Shown here: one piece after another, positions 17,511 through 24,154 of the stretch
How the letters are laid out: each line of letters starts with the position of its first letter
Position numbering within the stretch: position 1 is the stretch's first letter
Assembly (NCBI GenBank): GCA_030447865.1
Contig: JAUJOD010000007.1
Coordinates: 1-56,086, forward strand
Reading direction: 5' to 3'
From: Nocardioidaceae bacterium
Lineage (GTDB): Bacteria; Actinomycetota; Actinomycetes; Propionibacteriales; Nocardioidaceae
DNA: 56,086 nucleotides
The notes under the pieces: model-generated
Told to the model about the DNA's origin: nothing
What the model saw: only the letters and a program-made list of their open reading frames with translations
The model's database searches: none
Made by a program: the position numbers and the translations under genes

Positions 17511-17552
17511 TGTCAGAACGTAGTCGACCCATAGGTCGAATGGAGTCTGACA
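17511..17552 (-). promoter_or_regulatory. Nested dyad / hairpin in the UDP-xylose synthase leader
   Basis: The outer arms TGTCAGA (17511-17517) and TCTGACA (17546-17552) are perfect. The inner arms TCGACC (17524-17529) and GGTCGA (17534-17539) close a CATA tetraloop. Both sides are separated by exactly six unpaired bases. The element ends 18 nt before the GTG at 17492, so it could be a protein operator or an mRNA hairpin. Confidence 0.5.
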
Positions 17553-17573
17553 AGTCGAGTGGGGGGTGTAAGC

Positions 17574-17608
17574 GGCGGGTCGGGACGCCTGTATCGCCCC
17601 GACCCGCC
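17574..17608 (-). terminator. Strong hairpin, probable terminator after the GAF-ANTAR gene
   Basis: A perfect 11-bp inverted repeat, GGCGGGTCGGG / CCCGACCCGCC, encloses a 13-nt loop. It lies about 100 nt past the GAF-ANTAR stop on its strand. There is no U-tract, as often in actinobacteria. An attenuator between ANTAR and the sugar decarboxylase gene is the alternative. Confidence 0.55.
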
Positions 17609-17625
17609 AGCGACCGGACGCTCCT

Positions 17626-17657
17626 GGTTGAACGCCGTCGGTCTAGGCGGCTCAACC
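17626..17657 (-). terminator. Second hairpin downstream of the GAF-ANTAR gene
   Basis: GGTTGA (17626-17631) pairs with TCAACC (17652-17657), with an inner CGCC/GGCG pairing. The hairpin sits 50 nt past the ANTAR stop and 17 nt before the stronger hairpin, forming a tandem pair. Confidence 0.4.
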
Positions 17658-17707
17658 AACCCGGGTGGCCGACCGCCGTAGCTGTTGTGTGCCCATTTGG
17701 GCGGCCT

Positions 17708-18403
17708 TCAACCGCGCCGTTCGGAGCGCTCGTCTACCTCGGTGACGATGTGTTCTGCGACGCGGCGTAGCTTGACGTTTCCCGTCTGGGAGGCCCGGGT
17801 CAGGAAGGCAAAGGCCGCCTCCTCGTCGATGCGATAGCGTTCCATGACGATCCCGATCGCCTGCCCGATGACCTTGCGCCGCTCCAGCGCCTCGGCGAGG
17901 TCATTCATTTGCAGACAGTAACCAAGCGCCACGGCGGCGTGGGTGGCGAACAGGCCCGTTACCACGGGGGACCCGCCACATGCCCCGGTCGCCAGTGAGT
18001 ACAGGTTCAGGCACGCCCGCACGTTGCCCGACACGGGCAGTGGCAGGGTCGTCTGGGCGGCGATCCCAGACGCTGCGACCTTCGGACCGTACAACGGCCA
18101 GCGGGGATCTTGGGCGAGATCGACCGAGCGGGCGGCTCGCGACGTCTCCATGACATCTCGGCACGGGCCCTCCGCCAACTCGTGCTGCAGCCGATCGGCC
18201 TCGAGCACCCGGGGATCGGTAGGAGCAAGCATGCGCACCGGCGCTCGGCCGCGCGCAAGGCACATGCTGGCGAAGTCGACCTGGGGGAGATGGTCCAGCG
18301 CTGCTTGAGTGATGAGGCGGCCGGCGTCGCCTGCCTTGGCGGGTTTGGTGAGCGCAGCGGCTACCTCGGCCATCACGGCGTCGAGGGGCTCGTTTGCGTG
18401 CAC
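17708..18403 (-). CDS. GAF and ANTAR domain regulator (predicted RNA-binding antiterminator)
   Basis: The protein has 231 residues. Residues ~20-160 form a GAF-like sensor domain. Residues ~165-225 form an ANTAR domain with the typical core ALERRKVIGQAIGIVMERY followed by AFAFLTRASQ. ANTAR proteins bind nascent RNA hairpins and prevent termination. The GTG at 18403 has AGGAGG 4-5 nt upstream. It is transcribed away from the TetR gene at 18636, and the 232-base gap between them holds a pair of TetR-type palindromes, so it is a likely TetR target. Downstream are tandem hairpins before the UDP-glucuronate decarboxylase gene. Confidence 0.9.
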   Translation of the reverse strand: MHANEPLDAVMAEVAAALTKPAKAGDAGRLITQAALDHLPQVDFASMCLARGRAPVRMLAPTDPRVLEADRLQHELAEGPCRDVMETSRAARSVDLAQDPRWPLYGPKVAASGIAAQTTLPLPVSGNVRACLNLYSLATGACGGSPVVTGLFATHAAVALGYCLQMNDLAEALERRKVIGQAIGIVMERYRIDEEAAFAFLTRASQTGNVKLRRVAEHIVTEVDERSERRG

Positions 18404-18437
18404 CGCGCCTCCTAGTCCGCAAGCCGATTAGCTGGTG

Positions 18438-18480
18438 CTTACACCGTAAGCCTATGCATGGCGATACCTTACAGCGTAAA
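18438..18480. promoter_or_regulatory. Twin TetR-type operators
   Basis: Two 13-bp near-palindromes, CTTACACCGTAAG (18438-18450) and CTTACAGCGTAAA (18468-18480), lie 30 bases apart, about three helical turns. They sit between the divergent GAF-ANTAR and TetR genes. The half-site TTAC-n3-GTAA is typical for TetR family operators. Confidence 0.7.
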
Positions 18481-18635
18481 GGAGAACCTGTTCAAGAGGA
18501 ATCGACGCAGAGTCGGTGCGTACGGGCTTGGCCGCCCGCCTTGGCCGCGCACAAGGCGCATGGCGAGGGCTGGCGGTGGGTAGGTATTAGGTAGGCGGGA
18601 GCCAGCCGATCCGCTCATTGGGCAGAGGAGGCAGC

Positions 18636-19379
18636 ATGTCAGCGGGAGACAGCGATGGCGTCGTTGATGCCGATGTCGCCGTGATTGAGGGGGGGACCCT
18701 GCCGTCGGCGCGCGTGCCCCTTGACCGGGAGCGCATCTTGACCACGGCGGTTCAGTTCATCGACGAGCACGGGTTGCTCGACCTGACGATGCGTAGGCTC
18801 GGGGCGGTGCTTGGCGTCGAGGCCATGTCGCTGTACCGCTATGTACCCGGTCGAGAAGAACTGCTCGACGGGATCGTCGACACGATCGTCGGCGAAATGT
18901 ATGACGACGAGAACGTGATCGAGGCACCGCAAGATGGCTGGCCCGACTTCTTGCAGCGCCTTGCGCATGGGGTGCGCCGCATCGCGCTTGCCCATCCCGT
19001 CGCATTCCCGTTGGTTGCGTCTCGGCCGCCTGAGGCTCCCTGGCTGCGGCCGCCACTGCGCAACCTGCACTGGGTGGAGTCTTTCCTGACCGGGCTGATC
19101 GACGAAGGATTCAGCGACAAGGCAGCGGTGGCGGCGTACCGGGCGTTCACGAGCTTCCTGCTCGGCCATCTGTTGCTTGAGGTGTCATCGCTGGGAGCCG
19201 ACGTCGGTCCCCTTGACGTCTTGGAATCAGGGGAGAACGAGTCGGAGGACTTGGCGGACTACCCCGTCGTCAAGCGGTTGAGCGGCGCCTTGGCCGAGGA
19301 CCATTCCGCTGTCGAGTTCGAGGAGTCACTCGAGAGCCTGCTCGACCGCATCGCTCTGCTCCGGCAAACCGCCGACTGA
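18636..19379 (+). CDS. TetR family transcriptional regulator (TetR_C tetracycline-repressor-like C-terminus)
   Basis: This 247-residue regulator has an acidic, poorly conserved N-terminal ~25 residues, then a TetR helix-turn-helix (LTMRRLGAVLGVEAMSLYRYVPGREELLDGI, about residues 48-78). The C-terminal ligand domain resembles the TetR_C_1 group. The ATG at 18636 follows GAGGAGG with good spacing; an upstream GTG/ATG adds six residues and is less likely. Two palindromes at 18438-18480 upstream suggest autoregulation and control of the divergent GAF-ANTAR gene. Ligand unknown. Confidence 0.9.
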   Translation: MSAGDSDGVVDADVAVIEGGTLPSARVPLDRERILTTAVQFIDEHGLLDLTMRRLGAVLGVEAMSLYRYVPGREELLDGIVDTIVGEMYDDENVIEAPQDGWPDFLQRLAHGVRRIALAHPVAFPLVASRPPEAPWLRPPLRNLHWVESFLTGLIDEGFSDKAAVAAYRAFTSFLLGHLLLEVSSLGADVGPLDVLESGENESEDLADYPVVKRLSGALAEDHSAVEFEESLESLLDRIALLRQTAD

Positions 19380-19405
19380 TACTCCCCGGGAGGGCCCCCG
19401 CAGAG

Positions 19406-19437
19406 TTGTGTCTAACAAAACTTGATTGTGTCTGACA
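19406..19437 (+). promoter_or_regulatory. Direct repeat operator candidate upstream of the small RHH-like gene
   Basis: TTGTGTCTAACA (19406-19417) and TTGTGTCTGACA (19426-19437) differ at one base and are 20 bases apart, about two helical turns. Each contains a near-palindromic TGTCTrACA. Paired sites of this kind suit a ribbon-helix-helix protein that regulates itself. Confidence 0.5.
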
Positions 19438-19491
19438 TAATGGAGGTACACCCGGGGCACCAGCCCTGGAGAGAACCCGATTGGGGTACGC

Positions 19492-19752
19492 ATGACAGAC
19501 CAACCAACCGAGACCAGTATGGACGAGCGCGCGCAGAACCCAGGTGCGCCGGTGAAGGCCAAGGGCAAGCGCGGCAAGGCCGGCAGGCCGTCGCTCGACG
19601 AGTCCCAAAAGGGCGGGAAAGCCTCACCGCAGATCGCCTTCCGGGTGAATCCAGCCGTCCGCAACAAGGCCCAACAGGTAGCCGAGAAGGAAGGGCTCAA
19701 CGTCTCACAGCTCGGCCGCAAGGCGCTCAAGGAATACCTGGCCAAGCACTGA
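19492..19752 (+). CDS. Small basic protein with ribbon-helix-helix-like C-terminus
   Basis: The protein has 86 residues. The first ~45 are polar and Lys/Gly-rich (KAKGKRGKAGRPS). The last ~40 have a beta strand followed by two helices (QIAFRVNPAVRNKAQQVAEKEGLNVSQLGRKALKEYL), as in CopG/Arc-type DNA-binding proteins. The ATG at 19492 lacks a clear Shine-Dalgarno sequence, although GGAG is present further upstream. It stands alone between TetR and a riboswitch-controlled gene, behind two direct repeats that may be its own operator. No toxin gene follows, so an antitoxin role is not supported. Confidence 0.65.
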   Translation: MTDQPTETSMDERAQNPGAPVKAKGKRGKAGRPSLDESQKGGKASPQIAFRVNPAVRNKAQQVAEKEGLNVSQLGRKALKEYLAKH

Positions 19753-19953
19753 CGTAGGCTCGCGGGGCCGCTCGCATCCGGTACAGCAGGTGTCCGATGA
19801 CCGGCGCACCCCTGTCCGACCGGGAGCGGCTCCCGCCGCTTGTTCCTCGACCAAGTGGTGACGGTGCGCGCCTGATCGGTCGCCTTCAGTGACGCCCTTC
19901 TTGCGCGTGAGGAACGCGGAACCTAAGAATTCTGGTTCCCGCCCGACTGGGCT

Positions 19954-19981
19954 TTGACATTCCCGGCGGCAGGCATACGAT
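19954..19981 (+). promoter_or_regulatory. Promoter for the riboswitch/NlpC-P60 transcript
   Basis: TTGACA (19954-19959) and TACGAT (19976-19981) are separated by 16 bases, a good housekeeping-sigma match. A transcript starting near 19988 would have a leader of about 240 nt holding the riboswitch. The bases from 19753 to 19953 show no gene or clear signal. Confidence 0.65.
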
Positions 19982-20070
19982 CGCCCAGACCTAACTGCAT
20001 AGCACCCGCGCCGGACGCCGAGTCCTGCCCCCAAGCGCTGGTGATTCCCGCCGCCTAGACGAAATGACAT

Positions 20071-20217
20071 CTCACACGGGGCAGGAGTGGGGGACCCACT
20101 CCCGCGCGGCGCAGCGACCAGATTGGATCGCCGCAGTCGTGCTCGGGGTTAAGTCGCCATCCGTGGCGGCCGAGCACCTTCTCGCTCGAACCCGACAGCT
20201 CACCTCACAGGCGTGAG
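20071..20217 (+). ncRNA. c-di-AMP riboswitch (ydaO-yuaA type)
   Basis: The leader has the conserved blocks of this class: a G-rich GGGGGACCCA near 20090, GGGGTTAAGTCGCC near 20146, and CGAACCCGACAGCTCACCTC near the 3' end. A terminal P1 helix can form between CTCAC (20071-20075) and GTGAG (20213-20217). The same GTGAG can instead pair with CTCAC at 20204-20208 in a 4-nt-loop hairpin next to the Shine-Dalgarno AAGGAG (20218-20223), a possible switching element. In actinobacteria this class precedes cell-wall hydrolase genes, as here. Recognition is from memory of the consensus, not a covariance search. Confidence 0.82.
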
Positions 20218-20230
20218 AAGGAGACCTTCC

Positions 20231-20719
20231 ATGCCTGCTGTCGCAGCTTGGCGTCGCATTGCCGCCGCCTTCCCCGTCCTGCTCGTCACCGCCTTGACCC
20301 TGACGATGCTGACCGCCGCCCCCGCTGACGCGCACCGCACCAAGCGCGCAACCAAGATCCACCACGCCGTCCAGATCGCCGTCAACCAGAAGGGCGATCC
20401 CTACACCTACGGCTACGCAGGCCCCCACCGCTTCGACTGCTCGGGGCTGCTGATGTTCTCCTTCAGGCGGGCGGGGTTGTCCTTGCCCCGCACCACCGAC
20501 GCGCAGTATGCCGCGGTGCGGCACATCCCACATAGCAAGATGCGCCGAGGGGACCTGATGTTCTTCCACAGCGGTGGGAACATCTACCACGCGGCCATCT
20601 TCCTCGGCCGCAACAACGGCCGGGTGTGGCTGCTGCACGCGTCACGATCAGGTACGCCGGTCAAGCGCGACCCGCTGTGGACCTCGTCGTGGTACGGCGG
20701 CACCTTCCGTCACCGCTGA
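20231..20719 (+). CDS. Secreted NlpC/P60 family peptidoglycan endopeptidase
   Basis: This 162-residue protein has a signal peptide (residues 1-~34, cleavage after PADA) and a compact NlpC/P60 domain. The catalytic cysteine is C70 in FDCSG and the histidine is H120 in IYHAAIFLG. Such enzymes cut peptide stems of peptidoglycan. There is no SH3 or LysM module. The ATG at 20231 follows AAGGAG by 7 nt. An upstream in-frame GTG at 20213 lies inside the riboswitch P1 helix and is rejected. Expression is expected to fall when c-di-AMP binds the leader, if it behaves like known OFF switches. A strong palindrome lies 42 bases downstream. Confidence 0.9.
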   Translation: MPAVAAWRRIAAAFPVLLVTALTLTMLTAAPADAHRTKRATKIHHAVQIAVNQKGDPYTYGYAGPHRFDCSGLLMFSFRRAGLSLPRTTDAQYAAVRHIPHSKMRRGDLMFFHSGGNIYHAAIFLGRNNGRVWLLHASRSGTPVKRDPLWTSSWYGGTFRHR

Positions 20720-20760
20720 CCGTTCGGGCTGAAGACCCGACTAGGTGACACGCCTCGCAG

Positions 20761-20792
20761 GCAGGGCCGTCCTGGATCCAGGACGGCCCTGC
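20761..20792 (+). terminator. Perfect 32-bp palindrome, probable terminator
   Basis: The 32 bases are an exact palindrome centred on GGATCC, giving a 14-bp GC-rich stem with a GATC loop. It sits 41 bases past the NlpC/P60 stop and 14 bases before the next gene. No U-tract follows, so it may act through the hairpin alone. It would work in both directions. Confidence 0.65.
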
Positions 20793-20806
20793 GGCACACT
20801 TGCGCC

Positions 20807-21895
20807 ATGCTTCCTGCTCCACCCTCCCTGCGGCGTGCCCGGCGCCCGCACCGCCGTCGCCTTACGGCTGCCGCCCTCGCAGCTCTTGTCTCGCTCGCCC
20901 CCGCGGCCTGTGGCGGTGGTGACGGCGACGCCGAATCGGACGTCAGCACCGAATCGGAGGTCAGCGACGGGCCCGACGAGGTGGCCGGCACCGCCTCCGC
21001 GGTTCAGCTGAACGGTGTGTGGCCGCTGACCGGCGAGGCCCTCGAGGGGGATCTGCCGAGCCACCCGGCCTATGCCGTCAAAATCGACAACACAGCCGGT
21101 TCTGCGCCCCAGATCGGCCTCTCCTCCGCCGACATGATCGTGGAGGAGCTCGTCGAGGGCGGTCTCACCCGGCTCGCTGCGTTCTACTACACGACGGTGC
21201 CAACCGTCGTGGGTCCGGTCAGATCGATGCGGGCCTCCGACATCGGCATCCTCAAGCCGGTCGACGCCACCATGATCGCCTCCGGTGGAGCACCGATAAC
21301 AGCCAAGCGAATCGCCGCTGCCCAGATCGCTACGGTGAGGGAGACGACGGAGGGGGCCACCGGGTTCTATCGCGACGAAAGCCGCGCCGCGCCGTACAAC
21401 CTCTTCGTCAAGCTCACTCAGACGGCTGCCAACCCGGGGCGGAATTGGGTCCCACCGAGTGATCCCTACCTGCCGTTCGGGGATGAGAGCGACTTTTCCG
21501 GCACCGTGCCGGTGAGGACCGTCGAGGCAAAGTTCTCCGACTCGCACACCACCTCGTGGGTCTACTCAGGCAACGGGTGGACCAGGCCCACCTCGTACAC
21601 GCAGCCGCAGGACGACTTCATCGCCGACAACCTGTTGTTGTTGCGCGTCGAGGTAGGAGACGCCGGATACGTCGACCCGGGCGGCTATCGCGTGCCCGAG
21701 ACCTTCTTCTTCGGCACCGGAGACGCGGTCTTGGTGCACGGCGACAAGGCACTGAAGTGTGTGTGGAGCAAGAAGCACAAGGGCAGTCCGCTGCAGCTGT
21801 CAACGACGGCCGGTGACGACGTCATTGTTCCCGCCGGCAACACCTGGATCGAGCTGGTCCCGACCAAGCAGGGGCAAGTCACGCTGGGCAAATAG
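20807..21895 (+). CDS. DUF3048 (YerB-like) lipoprotein
   Basis: This 362-residue secreted protein has an Arg-rich n-region, a hydrophobic stretch and a lipobox-like PAAC with C35, followed by a Gly/Asp/Ser-rich linker. The rest matches DUF3048 proteins: WPLTGE near the start of the mature domain, HPAYAVKIDN, and later a conserved GGAP. Function is unknown; a cell-envelope role is likely. The ATG at 20807 has no Shine-Dalgarno sequence and lies just past the palindrome. CACACT 6 nt before it could be a -10 box. The stop (TAG) is part of the promoter-like TAGCAT for the next gene. Confidence 0.85.
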   Translation: MLPAPPSLRRARRPHRRRLTAAALAALVSLAPAACGGGDGDAESDVSTESEVSDGPDEVAGTASAVQLNGVWPLTGEALEGDLPSHPAYAVKIDNTAGSAPQIGLSSADMIVEELVEGGLTRLAAFYYTTVPTVVGPVRSMRASDIGILKPVDATMIASGGAPITAKRIAAAQIATVRETTEGATGFYRDESRAAPYNLFVKLTQTAANPGRNWVPPSDPYLPFGDESDFSGTVPVRTVEAKFSDSHTTSWVYSGNGWTRPTSYTQPQDDFIADNLLLLRVEVGDAGYVDPGGYRVPETFFFGTGDAVLVHGDKALKCVWSKKHKGSPLQLSTTAGDDVIVPAGNTWIELVPTKQGQVTLGK

Positions 21896-21898
21896 CAT
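21893..21898 (+). promoter_or_regulatory. Putative -10 box of a leaderless transcript
   Basis: TAGCAT lies 6 nt before the ATG at 21905 and overlaps the stop codon of the DUF3048 gene. There is no Shine-Dalgarno sequence. Confidence 0.45.
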
Positions 21899-21904
21899 GG
21901 GGCC

Positions 21905-23299
21905 ATGGTCGCCGCTCCGTCCGTTTCCTACTCGATCACCGTCCGGCTCGTCGTACCAGCCGGAGGAGCCGGGGTAAGCCAGCTCACGCACGCCGTCGAG
22001 GGCGCCGGAGGGCTGGTCACCGCACTCGACGTCTCGGCGTCGGGCGCCGACTCGTTGCAGATCGACGTCACCTGTGCTGCCCGCGACACCACTCACGCCG
22101 ACGACATCGTCGCTGCGCTGGACTCAGTGGACGGGGTCGACGTCCACAAGGTCTCAGACCGGACGTTCCTGATGCACCTCGGCGGCACGATCGAGATGGC
22201 GTCGAAGCACCCCATCCGCAACCGTGACGAGCTGTCGATGGTCTACACCCCCGGTGTGGCCAGGGTCTGCCTGGCGATCGCTCGCAATCCCGACGACGCC
22301 CGCCGGCTCACGATCAAGCGCAACTCCGTCGCCGTGGTCACCGACGGATCGGCTGTGCTGGGCCTCGGGAACCTCGGACCGGCTGCCGCCTTACCCGTGA
22401 TGGAGGGCAAGGCAGCGCTGTTCAAACGCTTCGCCGGCATCGACGCCTGGCCGCTGTGTCTCGACACCCAAGACGTCGACGAGATCGTGCGGACCGTTCA
22501 GGTGCTGGCCCCCGGCTTCGCCGGGATCAACCTCGAAGACATCTCCGCCCCCCGCTGCTTCACGATCGAGGCCCGGCTGCGGGAGCTGCTCGACATCCCG
22601 GTCTTCCACGACGACCAGCACGGTACGGCGATCGTGGTGCTCGCCGCGTTGACCAACGCGCTGCGGGTGGTCGGCAAGGAACTCGCCCAGGTGCGCATCG
22701 TGATGTCGGGTGCTGGAGCCGCTGGCACAGCCGTCGTCCGGCTCCTGGTCGAGGCCGGCGCGAAGGACGTCGTGGTGGCCGATGTCGACGGCGTCATCCA
22801 CGCGGAGCGGGCCGGGTTGGACCCGTCGCTGCGCTGGATCGCCGAGCACACCAACGCCGCCTCGTTCACCGGTTCCCTCAAGGAGGCAGTTCGCGGCGCC
22901 GACGTGTTCATCGGGGTGTCTGCCCCGGACCTGCTCAACGGGGACGACATCGCGGCGATGGAAACCGACGCTGTGGTGTTCGCGTTGGCGAATCCTGACC
23001 CGGAGGTCGACCCTGCTGTGGCTCGCCAGCACGCAGCAGTGGTGGCGACAGGCAGGTCCGACTACCCGAACCAGATCAACAACGTACTGGCGTTCCCCGG
23101 AGTGTTCCGGGGGCTGCTCGACGCCGCCGCCTCGACGATCGAGTCACCGCTGCTCGTTGCGGCGGCGCATGCCATCGCGTCGTCGGTCTCCGATACCGAG
23201 CTCAACGCCAACTATGTGATCCCCAGCGTCTTCCACGAGGACGTTCACAAGGCGGTAGCGGCAGCTGTGAAGGACGCCGCATCGGGGAGAGGCCGCTGA
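21905..23299 (+). CDS. NAD(P)-dependent malic enzyme with N-terminal ACT-like domain
   Basis: This 464-residue enzyme decarboxylates malate to pyruvate. Residues ~8-80 form an ACT-like regulatory domain ([28 protein letters not shown]). The malic-enzyme N-domain follows, with [12 protein letters not shown], the [14 protein letters not shown] motif and the metal-binding NLEDISAP. The NAD domain carries [19 protein letters not shown]. Short bacterial malic enzymes with ACT domains are common in actinomycetes. The downstream yqgE start overlaps the stop (TGATG). Confidence 0.92.
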   Translation: MVAAPSVSYSITVRLVVPAGGAGVSQLTHAVEGAGGLVTALDVSASGADSLQIDVTCAARDTTHADDIVAALDSVDGVDVHKVSDRTFLMHLGGTIEMASKHPIRNRDELSMVYTPGVARVCLAIARNPDDARRLTIKRNSVAVVTDGSAVLGLGNLGPAAALPVMEGKAALFKRFAGIDAWPLCLDTQDVDEIVRTVQVLAPGFAGINLEDISAPRCFTIEARLRELLDIPVFHDDQHGTAIVVLAALTNALRVVGKELAQVRIVMSGAGAAGTAVVRLLVEAGAKDVVVADVDGVIHAERAGLDPSLRWIAEHTNAASFTGSLKEAVRGADVFIGVSAPDLLNGDDIAAMETDAVVFALANPDPEVDPAVARQHAAVVATGRSDYPNQINNVLAFPGVFRGLLDAAASTIESPLLVAAAHAIASSVSDTELNANYVIPSVFHEDVHKAVAAAVKDAASGRGR

Positions 23300-23850
23300 T
23301 GGTGTTTCACACGGGGCAGCTGCTCGTGGCCACGCCTCGTCTGCTCGACCCGAACTTTCGCCGCGGAGTGCTGTTTGTCCTCGACCACGACTCTGACGGC
23401 GCTCTCGCCGTCGTCCTCAACCGGCCGTCCGAGCTTCCGCTCGAGGTCGTGCTGCCCGGGTGGGGGCAGGCGGTTGTCGAGCCGCCCCTGCTCTTCTCCG
23501 GAGGCCCCGTCGCGCAGGACTCTGCGTTGGCGGTGGGATTGGCGGTAGGCGCCGGTCCTGACCTTGGCTTCAAGCGGCTCAGTGGCGACTACGGCTTGGT
23601 CGACCTCGACCTGCCAGCCGAGTCGTTGCTGTCGGATCTGCAGGGGGTGCGGGTGTTCTCCGGCTATGCGGGGTGGGGCGAAGGGCAGCTGGAGGCTGAG
23701 ATCGCCGAGGGTTCGTGGTACGTCGTGACCGCCGTACCCACCGACGTGCTGACCTCCGAGCCGGCCGGGCTCTGGAGCACCGTGTTGCGACGCCAGCACC
23801 ACGAGTTGGCCTATGTGGCGAACTTCCCCGACGACCCGAGCATGAACTAG
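23299..23850 (+). CDS. yqgE: YqgE/AlgH family protein (UPF0301)
   Basis: This 183-residue protein has the family pattern GQLLVATPRLLDPNFRRGVLFVLDHDSDGALAVVLNRP at its start and FSGYAGWGEGQLEAEI in the second half. Length is typical. It is cytoplasmic and the molecular role is not established. The ATG at 23299 overlaps the malic-enzyme stop, so the pair is translationally coupled, although the two have no known functional link. Confidence 0.9.
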   Translation: MVFHTGQLLVATPRLLDPNFRRGVLFVLDHDSDGALAVVLNRPSELPLEVVLPGWGQAVVEPPLLFSGGPVAQDSALAVGLAVGAGPDLGFKRLSGDYGLVDLDLPAESLLSDLQGVRVFSGYAGWGEGQLEAEIAEGSWYVVTAVPTDVLTSEPAGLWSTVLRRQHHELAYVANFPDDPSMN

Positions 23851-23869
23851 ACGGGCGCCGGCCACGCCG

Positions 23870-23875
23870 TAGACT
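23870..23875 (+). promoter_or_regulatory. Putative -10 box of a leaderless transcript
   Basis: TAGACT lies 7 nt before the GTG at 23883, with no Shine-Dalgarno sequence between. Confidence 0.5.
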
Positions 23876-23882
23876 GCCCGAG

Positions 23883-24146
23883 GTGAGCACCACACTCGGT
23901 CCCGCGCCGGAGACTCTCGAGGACCGGCGCACCGAGGAGTCCCTCGACCACGGCGATCATGACCGCTTCAGCCACTACGCGCGCAAGGACAAGCTGACCG
24001 AGGCGATGGTGATGGGAACACCCGTCGTGGCGTTGTGCGGGAAGGTTTGGGTTCCCAGCCGCGACCCGCAGAAGTACCCCGTGTGCCCGGCTTGCAAGCA
24101 GGTGTGGGAGTCGCTGTCTGCTGGCCAAGACGACAGCGACAGCTGA
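23883..24146 (+). CDS. DUF3039 family small protein
   Basis: This 87-residue protein matches the actinobacterial DUF3039 family: a polar N-terminus, HYARKDKLTEAMVMGTPVVALCGKVWVP, then PVCPACKQVWESL. The three cysteines (ALCG and CPxC) suggest a small zinc-ribbon-like site, which is inference. Function is unknown. The GTG at 23883 was chosen because TAGACT lies 7 nt upstream and family members start at about this point. An upstream in-frame extension overlaps yqgE and is rejected. Confidence 0.85.
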   Translation: MSTTLGPAPETLEDRRTEESLDHGDHDRFSHYARKDKLTEAMVMGTPVVALCGKVWVPSRDPQKYPVCPACKQVWESLSAGQDDSDS

Positions 24147-24154
24147 CGTACCGA

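Noticed and set aside
17574-17657. Canonical ANTAR two-hexaloop RNA target
   Set aside because: Two stems are present but the loops are 9 and 13 nt (7 at best after extra pairing), without the A1/G4 hexaloop form.
19492-19752. Toxin-antitoxin pair
   Set aside because: The small RHH-like protein has no adjacent toxin-sized gene on either side.
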